Shown piece by piece: positions 17,175 through 27,283 of a stretch of DNA of 64,000 bases. The DNA lies in the NCBI RefSeq assembly GCF_947502445.1, contig NZ_CANMZW010000006.1, positions 1 to 64,000 on the forward strand. Reading direction: 5' to 3'. The notes beneath the pieces are model-generated. The model did not search any database. It was given only the letters and a program-made list of their open reading frames with translations, and had not been told where the DNA came from. Both the position numbers and the translations under genes were made by a program. This DNA comes from an uncultured Brevibacillus sp. (GTDB lineage Bacteria; Bacillota; Bacilli; Brevibacillales; Brevibacillaceae). Each line of letters starts with the position of its first letter. The first letter of the stretch is position 1.

Positions 17175-19721
17175 TTGAACAGTTTTATTGACAAGATCAC
17201 TGGGAAGGATAAGTTGTTAGAACAAATCAATGACCTTACGAAGCAATTAACTAAGGTTGATGCTGAACGACGCAAAATATGGGCTGATTTGAATAGACTT
17301 AATGGTGAGTATAAAGTCATAAAAGATGAAAATAGTAAATTGGCCAAACTCTATGATGATACGAAAGAGAATTATCGGAAGGTTAGCCAGGGTTATAACA
17401 AAATCGTTCGTGAGTTAGAACAATTGCAGGTGGAATATGGCACTTTATTTACAAATGCCACTTACTTGAATAACGAAGTTAAAAACTTAAATGTTGAGTT
17501 GAAAAACACCAAAGGAGAGTTGGAGACAAAGCATAAGGAACTGGCTTTCTATGAATCGAGGTTTGGTCCAATTCTGGAATTATCTGCTACGGATAATCCA
17601 GTAAGCATTACTGATTGGGATTGTAGCTTCTTTGAAGCGATTGAGAAGATCAAGGGAAATCCGTTCAATGAAAATCAAGTCGAAGCAATTCGATATGACA
17701 AGGAGAAGCATCTACAAATCATTGCTGGAGCGGGAAGTGGGAAAACCGAAACAATCTGTGGGAAAGTTGCATACTTAATTCAAATGAAAAATGTCAATCC
17801 AAATCGGATTTGTATGATGACATTCACAAAGAAGGCAAGAGCGGAGATGGAGAAAAGGGTAAACGAATTCCTTGGGGTGGAAAAATCGAAAGTGAATGTC
17901 AGCACATTTCACGGTACTTTCATGAGTTTGTTCACCCAGCTTAAGAAGCAAAACCCCGCATATGCTTCTATAGGAATCCAAGGGGATGATGCTGATCAAG
18001 GAGAGTTGCAGTATAAGAAAGAACTTAATCAATTGATTTATAAATATGGGTTATCAAAATTTGACAAGTGGAACGATAAGACAATTATTGAACGAATAAG
18101 TTTTTGGACGAATATGGGGTATTCAGTAGAACAAATGGTCGAGTATGTTGGGAAGCATTTTGATAGCATTGATGAAAAGGCTGATAAACCAATCAGTTTG
18201 CGGTTTAAGGAAATGATGGAGGAATTATATCAAATAAGAAAAGAGAAAGAGACTGTTGTATATGATGACTTTCTAGTTAATCTTTTTGAGGCTTTGCAAC
18301 AATATCCTGCAGCAAGGGAGTTCGTGCAGAATAGATTCGATTACATTTTTATCGATGAGTTTCAGGATGTTAACCCACTTCAGATGGAGACAGTCAAGCT
18401 TATTTGTCCACCTGATGCTTTTTCATCCAAGTTGGTAATCGTGGGGGATGATGATCAATCGATCTATGCATTTAGGGGTTCCGATCCAGCCTACATCAAA
18501 AACTTTTCTAAGACCTATGATACCAAAGAGATAAGATTAATGAAGAACTACAGATCGAAACCCAATATTGTAAATGCGGGAAATTGGGTTATAACTGCGA
18601 ATAATCATGACCGTATCATTAAATCAATGGAGCCTTTCCATAAAAATAATGGAGAGGCATTGATCGTTGCGTGTCCTGATACAAAGGAAGAAGCCCACTG
18701 GATCTTATCTAGAGCTGAAGATATAGGTAAAATAAAACCATTTGAGTTTAAAGGGAAAGTGGAACCGATTAACTATACAAAATCAGTTATTTTGTATCGG
18801 TCAAAAGGGCAACTTCAAAGTATGTTCCAAGCTCTAGATATGAGGGGTATTCCTTATGTATCAGAAAAAATAGAAGATATAATGGGTATATTCTCAATAC
18901 ATGATTTCCATAGTGTATTCCGAATGTGGATAGAATTATTAACTTCTCAGGGGAACCAGTTACCATTATGGCGTCCGATACTCAGAAATATTTTTGGTCA
19001 CTTCTATGTCACGAAGAATGCAATGGAATATTGGTTTAAAAACTTGGAGATAGTTGATTTCTCGGGTTTAGTAGAAGACGTTACGGGATTAATTAAAAAA
19101 GAAAAAAGAAAGACTGATAAGGATGTTGAACCCGTGAAGCGTTACTTAACTCTTTTGGGTGATCAGAAGCAAGGCGAACAAATTAAAATGAAATTACTTC
19201 TGAAGAACTTTTTTGATTTCATAAAAAAAGATAGCATTTCAGAAGAAGAAAGAGATTGGATCAACAAGGAGCTGGATAAATACGGCTCTTGGTCTGAATT
19301 GCTTGGATTCTATGAGAGAATGAAATTGCGTAGAGAAAAAATGAAAGAGAACCTTGAGAAATATCACAAAGGCGAGTATAACGCGTTGTACTTTTTAACG
19401 ATACACGGAAGCAAAGGTTTAGCCTTTGAGAATGTATTTGTTATCGGTTGTTACGATGGGGGGCTACCTTCAAACAAATCGGTTGAACTTAAAGAGGTTG
19501 ACATACAGTCATGTAAAGAAAAGGCAGAGCCGCCTACTACCGTAGAAGAAGAAAGACGCTTAATGTATGTTGCTGTCACAAGAGCCAGGGAGAGGGTATA
19601 TGTTATTTTTCCAAAGAAAAAACAAGATAAACCAGTTGGTAGGTCGAAGTTCTTAAAAGAACTAAATTTACCAATAGTGAATTGTGAAGAGATCAGTAAC
19701 AAAGTATTGATTCTTAAATAA
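17175..19721 (+). CDS. UvrD/Rep-like superfamily 1 helicase with N-terminal coiled coil
   Basis: An 848-residue 3'-5' type SF1 DNA helicase. Residues 1-135 are a coiled coil (LLEQINDLTKQLTKVDAER and on), unusual for housekeeping UvrD or PcrA. Then come the Q motif NENQVEAI, Walker A GAGSGKT (about 184-190), Walker B FIDEFQDVNPLQ (about 391-402), GDDDQSIYAFRGS (about 424), NYRSKP, HGSKGLAFENVFV (about 742) and YVAVTRARE (about 797). The TTG start is supported by GGAGGAGG 6 bases upstream. It forms a single-gene unit between two related terminators and next to defence operons, so a defence role is plausible; a repair role cannot be excluded. All helicase motifs look intact. Confidence 0.85.
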   Translation: MNSFIDKITGKDKLLEQINDLTKQLTKVDAERRKIWADLNRLNGEYKVIKDENSKLAKLYDDTKENYRKVSQGYNKIVRELEQLQVEYGTLFTNATYLNNEVKNLNVELKNTKGELETKHKELAFYESRFGPILELSATDNPVSITDWDCSFFEAIEKIKGNPFNENQVEAIRYDKEKHLQIIAGAGSGKTETICGKVAYLIQMKNVNPNRICMMTFTKKARAEMEKRVNEFLGVEKSKVNVSTFHGTFMSLFTQLKKQNPAYASIGIQGDDADQGELQYKKELNQLIYKYGLSKFDKWNDKTIIERISFWTNMGYSVEQMVEYVGKHFDSIDEKADKPISLRFKEMMEELYQIRKEKETVVYDDFLVNLFEALQQYPAAREFVQNRFDYIFIDEFQDVNPLQMETVKLICPPDAFSSKLVIVGDDDQSIYAFRGSDPAYIKNFSKTYDTKEIRLMKNYRSKPNIVNAGNWVITANNHDRIIKSMEPFHKNNGEALIVACPDTKEEAHWILSRAEDIGKIKPFEFKGKVEPINYTKSVILYRSKGQLQSMFQALDMRGIPYVSEKIEDIMGIFSIHDFHSVFRMWIELLTSQGNQLPLWRPILRNIFGHFYVTKNAMEYWFKNLEIVDFSGLVEDVTGLIKKEKRKTDKDVEPVKRYLTLLGDQKQGEQIKMKLLLKNFFDFIKKDSISEEERDWINKELDKYGSWSELLGFYERMKLRREKMKENLEKYHKGEYNALYFLTIHGSKGLAFENVFVIGCYDGGLPSNKSVELKEVDIQSCKEKAEPPTTVEEERRLMYVAVTRARERVYVIFPKKKQDKPVGRSKFLKELNLPIVNCEEISNKVLILK

Positions 19722-19760
19722 GCTTGGTGCGAGGAATTCACCAGCGATGCTCAATATATA

Positions 19761-19816
19761 AAAACGGCAGTACAGAACTTGCTTGAGGAGTTTTGTGCTG
19801 CCGTTTTTTGTATATG
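19761..19816. terminator. Terminator hairpin, second of three related copies
   Basis: AAAACGGCAGTACAGAAC and GTGCTGCCGTTTT form the stem, followed by TTGTAT. The internal sequence is clearly related to the copy at 26270. Confidence 0.75.
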
Positions 19817-19919
19817 TCGGGAATTAGATCCTAACTTTGAAGGAGCAATGAAAGGTATGTTGAAATTAGTAATAATTTGAAAGTTACTAAAGTACAAAAT
19901 CCCTTGAGGGGTTGAGAAC

Positions 19920-20420
19920 ATGATAAAGAAGAAAGTTACTTTAACCACGAAAGAAGTCTCAGAGATGTTAGGTGTGTCCAGCACAAAAATTTATGAGATG
20001 GCAAGAATGAATCAAATTCCGCACATTAAGATCGGAAGTAGGGTCATGTTTCACGAAGATGTATTAAGGGAGTGGATGGGTGCATCAAATGTCACACCTA
20101 GGGGTCCTCTATTTACTCTATTGCCTTCAGATCAGAATGATACGGATAATAAGTTGATTGGAACTAGATATGAAATGCACCTGACAGGAGAAACGATACG
20201 CTTCATACAAACCGTTTTGGAAGTTCAAGAAGCCGAAATAAAGAAGCATTTGGACGAAGTGTTCGATGAGAGTGCAACGAAGAGTGTGTACTACAAAGAC
20301 AGACCTGGGGATTTAGAAAAACGAAGAATGTATGCTCAGAGACGATACCATGCCCTTATTCTTGCTCATGATGAACTTGACCGAGAACTTAATAAAGCTC
20401 AGCAGAGGGGACTAAGATGA
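19920..20420 (+). CDS. Helix-turn-helix (excisionase/MerR-type) DNA-binding protein
   Basis: A 166-residue protein. Residues 5-55 form a HTH_17 type winged helix (TKEVSEMLGVSSTKIYEM, then IPHIKIGSRVMFHEDVL). The remaining 110 residues are helical and charged, without a recognised domain. GAGGGGTTG stands before the ATG. It overlaps the next gene by 4 bases (ATGA), starting a run of three small genes upstream of the Type ISP gene, which it may regulate. Confidence 0.7.
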   Translation: MIKKKVTLTTKEVSEMLGVSSTKIYEMARMNQIPHIKIGSRVMFHEDVLREWMGASNVTPRGPLFTLLPSDQNDTDNKLIGTRYEMHLTGETIRFIQTVLEVQEAEIKKHLDEVFDESATKSVYYKDRPGDLEKRRMYAQRRYHALILAHDELDRELNKAQQRGLR

Positions 20421-20647
20421 TTGGTTATGTGATCAGGGGTGAAAAAGAGGCAAGCAAGTGGTATAACGGTTACATGAACTCGAAGCAAGCAGCGGAGTAT
20501 CTGGGTATTTCAAGATACATGCTTCGTAAATTAATAAAAGAAGATAAAATCCCGTATTCGCAGAACTATAGGGAGGTATCGTTTCATCAGACAATATTGG
20601 ATGCTTGGATGCGAGGGGAGTTCATTCCAGGGCGAGTTAATACTTGA
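20417..20647 (+). CDS. Small helix-turn-helix DNA-binding protein
   Basis: A 76-residue protein with a second HTH_17 motif (SKQAAEYLGISRYMLRKLI, then VSFHQTILDAWM). The coupled ATGA start is at 20417; ATG 20474 is a possible internal start that would give just the domain. It overlaps the next frame by 47 bases. Likely a transcription regulator or excisionase-type protein related in fold to its upstream neighbour. Confidence 0.65.
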   Translation: MIGYVIRGEKEASKWYNGYMNSKQAAEYLGISRYMLRKLIKEDKIPYSQNYREVSFHQTILDAWMRGEFIPGRVNT

Positions 20648-20924
20648 TGAAGAAAAAATAGAATATGAACATCATGATGCACTGCAAGAGCATTTTCAAA
20701 GGTATCCTGAGTTACTTGAGAATATTAAGGAGCGGGCAGAACTACAAATTCCGAAAGTAAGTTTAGAATATAACTTTGATGTAAGTCCCGCTGGGGTATC
20801 AATAACTCTAGGATCAAAGCAAAATATTACAGTTCAGTTATTCTTAAGTAATGAAACAATAGATCAGTTAATTCAATCTGTCCAATTGTATCGGTCAGGT
20901 CAGTATAAAATCACAAAGAAGTGA
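20601..20924 (+). CDS. Small protein of unknown function
   Basis: Up to 107 residues. The likely folded part begins after residue 15 (EEKIEYEHHDALQEHF) and ends with a beta/helical region (FDVSPAGVSITLGSK). It overlaps the previous gene in another frame; the start is uncertain because no good binding site is seen. It may depend on coupling to the upstream gene. The family is not recognised. Confidence 0.45.
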   Translation: MLGCEGSSFQGELILDEEKIEYEHHDALQEHFQRYPELLENIKERAELQIPKVSLEYNFDVSPAGVSITLGSKQNITVQLFLSNETIDQLIQSVQLYRSGQYKITKK

Positions 20925-21079
20925 TTTCTAACTGGGGTAAACATGCTGTATAAACCTTAGAGGTGTTATAGCCATTTGAGCTATTGTTTACTCTTTTCAC
21001 TCAGTTTATTTTCATGAAATATTAATTTTCTTGTTTGATATAATGAATGTTGGAGAATTTGTTATTCGATGAAAGATAG

Positions 21080-24000
21080 GTGAGGAGTTTGGCGTCGAAA
21101 AGTCATAAAAGTTTTGTGGCATTGATAAACGAGATTGATGCAAAAAAACATGAGCAACGTGATAGAGGAACATTATTTGAGTTATTAGTCCTTGCTTACT
21201 TAGAAAAAGAACCAATGTACGCTCGATTATTCGATAAGGTCTGGAAGTTAAACGAAGTTCCTACGAATTATAATATACCGAAAAAAGATACGGGTGTTGA
21301 TTTAGTAGCTCAAAAACGTGAAACTGGCGAGTTAGTTGCGGTCCAGTGTAAATTCTATTCCAAAGATACGACAATTCGAAAAGAACATATTGATTCATTT
21401 CTTAATGAGGTAGGAAAGCAATATTATACAGAAGGAATTATTGTCACATCAACTGATAAATGGAGTGCTAATGCTGATGATGCGTTGAATTTCCGTGATA
21501 AGCCAATCGTTCGTATTTCTTTATCTGACTTGCAAGAGAGTAAAATTGATTGGTCTTCGTATTCATTTAATAAACCAGAACAAGTTAAGCTTCAAGATAA
21601 GAGGACTCCACTTCCGCATCAAATTCCAGCTATTGAAGCAGTGGTGGAAGGATTTAAAACTGTAGGCCGTGGAAAGTTGATTATGGCTCCTGGTTGTGGA
21701 AAAACCTATACATCAATGGCTATTGCAGAGAAAATGGCAGATGAGAAGAAAGATGTTTTCCGGGTTTTATATTTGGTTCCAAGCATTCAGTTGTTATCTC
21801 AGACATTACGTAGTTGGACGGCAGATACAAATTTCAATATGGATTCCATTGCGGTATGTTCAGATAGAAAAGTCACAAAAACCAAAGGAGATAATGAGCT
21901 GGAGGATATAGCAGCTGCTGATTTAGGTTATCCAGCAACAACAAATTATAAGAAGCTATTGGACTATCAAGTTAAAATTGAGAATAGCGATTCACCTGGT
22001 GATTTTTTAACAGTCTTCTCAACTTATCAGTCTATTGATGTAATCTTTGAAGCACAAAAAAATGGTTTCTATAATTTCGATTTAGTTATCTGTGATGAAG
22101 CTCATCGAACAACTGGTGCGACTGAGAGTGGCAAAGAAGCAAGTGTTTTTACGAGAGTTCACAGTGATAGCAATATTAAAACTGGGAAACGTTTATATCA
22201 AACTGCAACACCGCGTGTATATGGGGAAGATGCGAAGCGTAAAGCAGAAGAAATGTCGGTCGTTATTGCCGATATGAATGATACTGCAATTTATGGAGAA
22301 GAATTTTATCGTATTGGTTTTGGTGATGCCATTCGTAAAGATATTCTAACAGATTATAGGGTAATGGTTCTTGCCGTTGATGAAGAAGTTATTGCTCGGA
22401 GATTCCAACAAATGTTGGCTCGTGAGTCTGAATTGGAGTTTGATGATGTAACGAAAATCATTGGTTGTTGGAATGGTCTTGTAAAACGTAAGAGTAATTC
22501 GAATGAAACACTCGGAGAACCTATGAAACGTGCGATTGCATTTGCTGGAACGATTAAGGAGTCTCAGCTTATTGCTAATATGTTCTCGGAAGTTGTAGAC
22601 CAGTATATTTATCAGAGTGGTGACAATATAGACGCGTTTCGGGTACAAATTGACCATGCAGACGGTTCAATGAACGCACTTGAAAAGAACGAAAAAATTT
22701 CATGGTTAAAAGCTAATGTACCCGACCGTACATGTCGTATCTTATCCAATGCAAGATTCTTAACGGAGGGTGTAGATGTACCTGATTTAGATGCAGTAAT
22801 GTTCTTAAAACCACGTAAATCAAAAATTGATATTGCACAGGCTGTTGGACGTGTAATGCGTAAAGCTAAAGGAAAAGACTATGGCTATGTGATTCTTCCT
22901 ATCGGTATTCCTGCAGGAGTTGATCCGAATACCGTTTTAGATAATAACGATAAATATCGTGTCATTTGGGAAGTCTTGAATGCGTTGCGTTCTTTGGATG
23001 AACGTTTTGATGCAACCATCAATAAATTAGAATTAAACAAGAAGAAACCAGACCAAATTCAAATCATTGGTGTTGGTGACGCACCTGAAGATGGGTTGAC
23101 TGTCAATAAGCCTGAAAACGTTCAATTAACGTTATTGTTTGATGAAGAGTGGACTGAACTGGAACGTGCACTTTATGGAAAAATTGTTAAGAAAGTCGGG
23201 AATGTGCGTTATTGGGAAGATTGGTCTAAGGATGTCGCCGACATTGCGCAACAGCATATGACTCGTATCCGTGTAATGCTAGAGGATACAAATAGTGAGG
23301 CGTATAAAGAGTTTAAAAGATTCATTAAAAGTTTACGGCATAACATTAATAATTCTATTTCGGATAATCAGGCTGTTGAAATGTTAGCACAACATTTAAT
23401 TACAAAACCAGTATTTGAAGCATTATTCGATTCATATAGTTTTGTTCTCAACAATCCAGTTTCAAAAGCAATGGATTCAATGTTGAGTGTGTTAGATGAA
23501 CAAGGGCTAGTTAGGGAACAGAAAAGACTTCAGGACTTCTATGATAGTGTTCGTGTTCGTGCTGAAGGAATTGATAATCTGAAAGCAAAACAAGAAATCA
23601 TTGTTCAACTTTATAATAAATTCTTCAAAGTGGGATTTAAGGAAACAACTGAACGGTTGGGAATCGTATTTACGCCAGTTGAAGTTGTGGACTTTATCGT
23701 TCACTCTGTTGATCATGTATTAAAGAAACACTTTGGTAAATCATTGGCGAGTAAAGGGGTTCACATCATTGATCCATTTACTGGAACAGGAACATTTATT
23801 ACTCGTGTTTTGCAAAGCGGCTTGATTCCTAAAGAAGATTTGGTTCGTAAGTATACTCAGGAACTTCACGCCAATGAAATTATTTTGCTTTCTTACTATA
23901 TCGCAGCGATTAATATCGAGGAAACATTCCATAACTTGTCTGAAGGTGAGTATTTACCGTTCGAAGGAATTGTTTTAACGGACACGTTTGAAAGTACAGA

Positions 24001-25768
24001 GCATAAGGATTCATTTATGGATGAGCTGTTTGATGAGAACCATGCTCGTTTGAAGAAACAGCAGGATGAACCGATATTTGCGATAATTGGGAATCCACCA
24101 TATTCTGTAGGTCAGTCAAGTGTAAATGATAATAATCAAAATATCACCTATCCGATTTTAGAAGAAAGAGTAGAAAATACCTATTCAAAACAATCAAAAG
24201 CAAAATTGAAAAAAAGTTTGAATGATACTTATATTAAAGCCTTTAGATGGGCCTCAGATAGAATCGGTGATAAAGGTGTTATAGCATTTATAACAAATGC
24301 GGGATTTATCGATAGTCAGAGTGCCGATGGATTAAGAAAATGCTGGAATGAGGAATTCAATTATTTATACATCTTTAACCTTCGAGGAGATCAGAAACGA
24401 ACTCAGGGAGAACAATCTCGTCGTGAGGGTGGTAAGATATTTGGTTCTGGTAGCCGTACTCCTACAGCAATTTCTGTCTTAGTAAAAGATGATTCAGATA
24501 ATCATGAAATTTATTATCGCGAAGTTGATGACTATTTAACACGAGAGCAAAAATTGCAGATTTTAAGTGAACTTATTTCAATTGAAAATGTGGAGTGGAA
24601 GAAGGTTGTTCCAGATAAAAATTACGACTGGATAAATCACAGAGATAACACATACGCATCTTTTATCCCATTTGTTGATAATATGGATAAGAAAAACGGG
24701 GTGTTCAAAGATCAGTATACTGGTGTTTATCCTGCGAGGGATCTTTGGGTTGTAGGATTCTCAAAAGACAAAGTAAGAGCGAATGCAAATCAAATGGTTG
24801 CAAACTATAGTGACGAGTTAAAAAGATTAGCAAACGTTAAGAATCCGGAAGAACGAATTGAGAAAGTAAATAAATCTGAAAGTTTTATTAAGTGGAGTAG
24901 AGGATTATCAGATAAATTTAAAAAAGCGCAAGAAATTAAGCTAGATAATAGCAACATTATTTTGTTTATGCATCGACCTTTTACTAAAAAATGGCTCTTT
25001 TACGATAAAGGTATTATTGAAATGCCTAGCCGATACCATCATATATACAATAATATGGGGAATGTTCTATACCTTCAAGGTCAAGGTTCAAAAAAAGAAT
25101 TCTCTTGCATTGCTACGGATTTGATTCCCAATTTACAGCTAATTCATAATGGCAAAGGATTTCCAATGTATTCGGGGACAGATTCTTTTGGCACTGTGTC
25201 TAATATTTCGGAATCATTCCTTGAAAAACATAATTTGTCCTTGGACGACACTTTTTATTTAATTTATGCTTTACTTCATTCAAAGGAATACAAAACTAAA
25301 TACTCAAATGATTTAGCGAAAGATTTTCCACGGATTCCAAATTTAATAAATAGAGATAAGTTTATTGAAATTGGACGCAAAATTGTTGATTTGCATATTA
25401 ATTACGAAACCATACCAGTTTTTGAAGGGGCATCTATTGAATCTAAAAATAACCCTTCATACAAAGTAACGAAAATGAAACATCCTAAAAAAGGAATGAT
25501 GGAAACGATTATTTTTAATAGTGATATTACTATTAAAAATATCCCTAAAAAAGCTTATGAGTACACTGTTAATGGAAAAACTGCAATTGAGTGGATCATG
25601 GAACAATATCAAGTAATTTTAGATGAAAAATCAGGAATCAAAGATGATCCGAATGATTACTCAGATGATGAGAAGTATATTTTCAACTTATTACTTCGTA
25701 TTATTAACGTGTCCGTTCAAACAGTGGATTTAGTCAATAGTTTACCAGCATTAGAAATAGAAGAATAA
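21080..25768 (+). CDS. Type ISP restriction-modification enzyme (LlaGI-like single polypeptide)
   Basis: A 1562-residue fusion enzyme that cuts and methylates DNA after translocation, matching the size of LlaGI/LlaBIII. The N-terminal Mrr-like nuclease has GVDLVAQ and VQCKFY (about 70-92). The superfamily 2 motor has Walker A APGCGKT (about 202), DEAH (about 339) and a motif VI QAVGRVMRKAKG (about 586). The methylase has motif I DPFTGTGTF (about 897) and catalytic NPPY (about 1006). The C-terminal 450 residues should hold the target recognition domain. All motifs look intact. The start is GTG 21080 or TTG 21089. It is a self-contained defence gene; the three small upstream genes may control it. 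Confidence 0.9.
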   Translation: MRSLASKSHKSFVALINEIDAKKHEQRDRGTLFELLVLAYLEKEPMYARLFDKVWKLNEVPTNYNIPKKDTGVDLVAQKRETGELVAVQCKFYSKDTTIRKEHIDSFLNEVGKQYYTEGIIVTSTDKWSANADDALNFRDKPIVRISLSDLQESKIDWSSYSFNKPEQVKLQDKRTPLPHQIPAIEAVVEGFKTVGRGKLIMAPGCGKTYTSMAIAEKMADEKKDVFRVLYLVPSIQLLSQTLRSWTADTNFNMDSIAVCSDRKVTKTKGDNELEDIAAADLGYPATTNYKKLLDYQVKIENSDSPGDFLTVFSTYQSIDVIFEAQKNGFYNFDLVICDEAHRTTGATESGKEASVFTRVHSDSNIKTGKRLYQTATPRVYGEDAKRKAEEMSVVIADMNDTAIYGEEFYRIGFGDAIRKDILTDYRVMVLAVDEEVIARRFQQMLARESELEFDDVTKIIGCWNGLVKRKSNSNETLGEPMKRAIAFAGTIKESQLIANMFSEVVDQYIYQSGDNIDAFRVQIDHADGSMNALEKNEKISWLKANVPDRTCRILSNARFLTEGVDVPDLDAVMFLKPRKSKIDIAQAVGRVMRKAKGKDYGYVILPIGIPAGVDPNTVLDNNDKYRVIWEVLNALRSLDERFDATINKLELNKKKPDQIQIIGVGDAPEDGLTVNKPENVQLTLLFDEEWTELERALYGKIVKKVGNVRYWEDWSKDVADIAQQHMTRIRVMLEDTNSEAYKEFKRFIKSLRHNINNSISDNQAVEMLAQHLITKPVFEALFDSYSFVLNNPVSKAMDSMLSVLDEQGLVREQKRLQDFYDSVRVRAEGIDNLKAKQEIIVQLYNKFFKVGFKETTERLGIVFTPVEVVDFIVHSVDHVLKKHFGKSLASKGVHIIDPFTGTGTFITRVLQSGLIPKEDLVRKYTQELHANEIILLSYYIAAINIEETFHNLSEGEYLPFEGIVLTDTFESTEHKDSFMDELFDENHARLKKQQDEPIFAIIGNPPYSVGQSSVNDNNQNITYPILEERVENTYSKQSKAKLKKSLNDTYIKAFRWASDRIGDKGVIAFITNAGFIDSQSADGLRKCWNEEFNYLYIFNLRGDQKRTQGEQSRREGGKIFGSGSRTPTAISVLVKDDSDNHEIYYREVDDYLTREQKLQILSELISIENVEWKKVVPDKNYDWINHRDNTYASFIPFVDNMDKKNGVFKDQYTGVYPARDLWVVGFSKDKVRANANQMVANYSDELKRLANVKNPEERIEKVNKSESFIKWSRGLSDKFKKAQEIKLDNSNIILFMHRPFTKKWLFYDKGIIEMPSRYHHIYNNMGNVLYLQGQGSKKEFSCIATDLIPNLQLIHNGKGFPMYSGTDSFGTVSNISESFLEKHNLSLDDTFYLIYALLHSKEYKTKYSNDLAKDFPRIPNLINRDKFIEIGRKIVDLHINYETIPVFEGASIESKNNPSYKVTKMKHPKKGMMETIIFNSDITIKNIPKKAYEYTVNGKTAIEWIMEQYQVILDEKSGIKDDPNDYSDDEKYIFNLLLRIINVSVQTVDLVNSLPALEIEE

Positions 25769-25915
25769 TGAGAATTAAAATGAGCAAATTTATGCAACAG
25801 ATGAAAACAAGTACTATGTGGGAAATCAGAGATCAATTTATAACTGCCATGGAGGAATAGGGGTTCGACTAGGAGGAAACCTTTATTAAGGGCAGGCAAC
25901 AATCCTCATCATCAA

Positions 25916-25951
25916 AGAAACCATGGGGTATTCGCCGCATGGTTTTTCTTC
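25916..25951 (+). terminator. Terminator of the Type ISP transcript
   Basis: AAACCATG..CATGGTTT stem with loop GGGTATTCGCCG is followed by a T run. Confidence 0.65.
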
Positions 25952-26269
25952 ATTCTCTTTATACTTATTATAAGTATTTTAGCAGACTTACGATTACGAG
26001 GCTTATAAAACGTTCCTTGTGTTATATTAATAGCTGCTTCGTCGCTTACAAGCCGTTTTACAGTAAAAGAATGTTGTTCCTAAATAACTCGAATGTAAGT
26101 GTCTATTATTACTTTTATAAAAATTGCTCTGCAGCTAAAAAGGACTATCGCTATTACAACTACTATAGAAGGAACTCATTTTGGTGATATTATTGGGAAG
26201 TATTTCAATTGAGCGGTTACACCTTATTGTGCTTGATAATAATATGGTCCAGGCAAATAACAATTAATA

Positions 26270-26320
26270 AAGGCAGTATAGAACTGGGCTTTCGAGTTTT
26301 ATACTGCCTTTATTTTTTCA
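26270..26320. terminator. Terminator hairpin, third of three related copies
   Basis: AAAGGCAGTATAGAACT pairs with AGTTTTATACTGCCTTT and is followed by ATTTTTTC. It is closely related to the hairpin at 19761. Confidence 0.75.
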
Positions 26321-26659
26321 ACTTGTAAAAATTGTTGCTGGTATGTTTGAGATCAAATTGAAATTTGGCAGCTGGCCGTAAAGGTATTTAACAGTAAGTA
26401 TGGTACTGGTTTAGCCGCTCATCACTAAATCTCCCAATTCAGAGGAAAACTTTAATGTGTTATCTTTTTAAAAGAATAGATTTCCTTTAGTATCTGTCAA
26501 TATTAGATTGTTTAATTAGGTACTACAATAGGGTCATTTCTCTTGAGTTTTGCCCCTCTTGACTACGTCCGATTTTGGAACGATAAAATGCGGGTTTAGT
26601 CGGTGTCATAACTAGGGATCATAAGTAAACTAAAATATCGTAGGGTGGTGGTCGGAAAC

Positions 26660-27253
26660 ATGCCGAAGTATGGCTATGCTCGAGTCAGTACTGTAGGTCA
26701 GTCAAAGCATGGGAATAGTTTGGAACATCAAGTCAATTTATTACTGGCTGAGGGGGTCGATCAGTCTCTTATCTTCATCGATAACTTTACTGGTTCAAAA
26801 ATGGATCGTCCACAATTCTCCAAGCTGCTTCAGATTTTGAAGGCAGGAGATACATTGGTAGTAACGAAGCTAGACCGTTTTGCTCGTTCAACTATTGAAG
26901 GTGAGAAGATAGTAAAAAGTTTGCTCGAGCGTGGTGTAAGGATTCATATCCTCAATATGGGTATACTGGACAACACTCCGACTAGCATCTTGATCAGAAC
27001 GATTTTCTTTGCTTTTGCAGAATTTGAGCGAAACATGATCATTGAGCGCACTGCAGAAGGTAAAGCAATAGCAAAGCAGAAATCCGGTTTCCGAGAAGGA
27101 CGTCCACCTAAGTTTACGAAATTACAACTGGATCATGCGATTGGCTTACTCCAAACTCATAATATGAGAGAGGTTGTAAATATTACTCGTATCAGTGAAA
27201 GCACTATTAAACGTGAGCTTCAAAAACGGAGGCGTCAGAATGGACAATTTTAA
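26660..27253 (+). CDS. Small serine resolvase/invertase
   Basis: A 197-residue serine recombinase that should catalyse site-specific inversion or resolution. YGYARVS provides the nucleophile Ser10 with Arg8, and VTKLDRFARSTIEG holds the conserved arginines. The E helix with EFERNMIIERT and the C-terminal GRPPKF linker plus helix-turn-helix (ITRISESTIKREL) complete a full-length resolvase. ATG 26660 is preferred to the upstream GTG codons. No matching inverted crossover sites were recognised nearby, so its target is unknown. An inactive relative follows. Confidence 0.85.
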   Translation: MPKYGYARVSTVGQSKHGNSLEHQVNLLLAEGVDQSLIFIDNFTGSKMDRPQFSKLLQILKAGDTLVVTKLDRFARSTIEGEKIVKSLLERGVRIHILNMGILDNTPTSILIRTIFFAFAEFERNMIIERTAEGKAIAKQKSGFREGRPPKFTKLQLDHAIGLLQTHNMREVVNITRISESTIKRELQKRRRQNGQF

Positions 27254-27283
27254 CTTATTAAAAATGGAGTTTAGGTAGTAACA

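Larger units (their letters stand above)
25769..26659. other. Gene-poor stretch after the Type ISP gene
   Basis: It contains a 26-codon open frame (25780-25860, MSKFMQQMKTST) that may be a remnant, the terminators 25916-25951 and 26270-26320, and a Tyr/Lys-rich frame at 25939-26187 that overlaps a terminator and is not called. The last 330 bases carry no clear feature except the resolvase gene's promoter region. Confidence 0.4.

Noticed and set aside
25939-26187. 82-codon frame rich in Tyr, Asn and Lys
   Set aside because: It begins inside a terminator hairpin, has no binding site and looks like translated AT-rich noncoding DNA.
17001-26320. Related hairpins considered as integron attC sites
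   Set aside because: They end in T runs and lack the conserved ends and unpaired bases of attC; no integron integrase is present.
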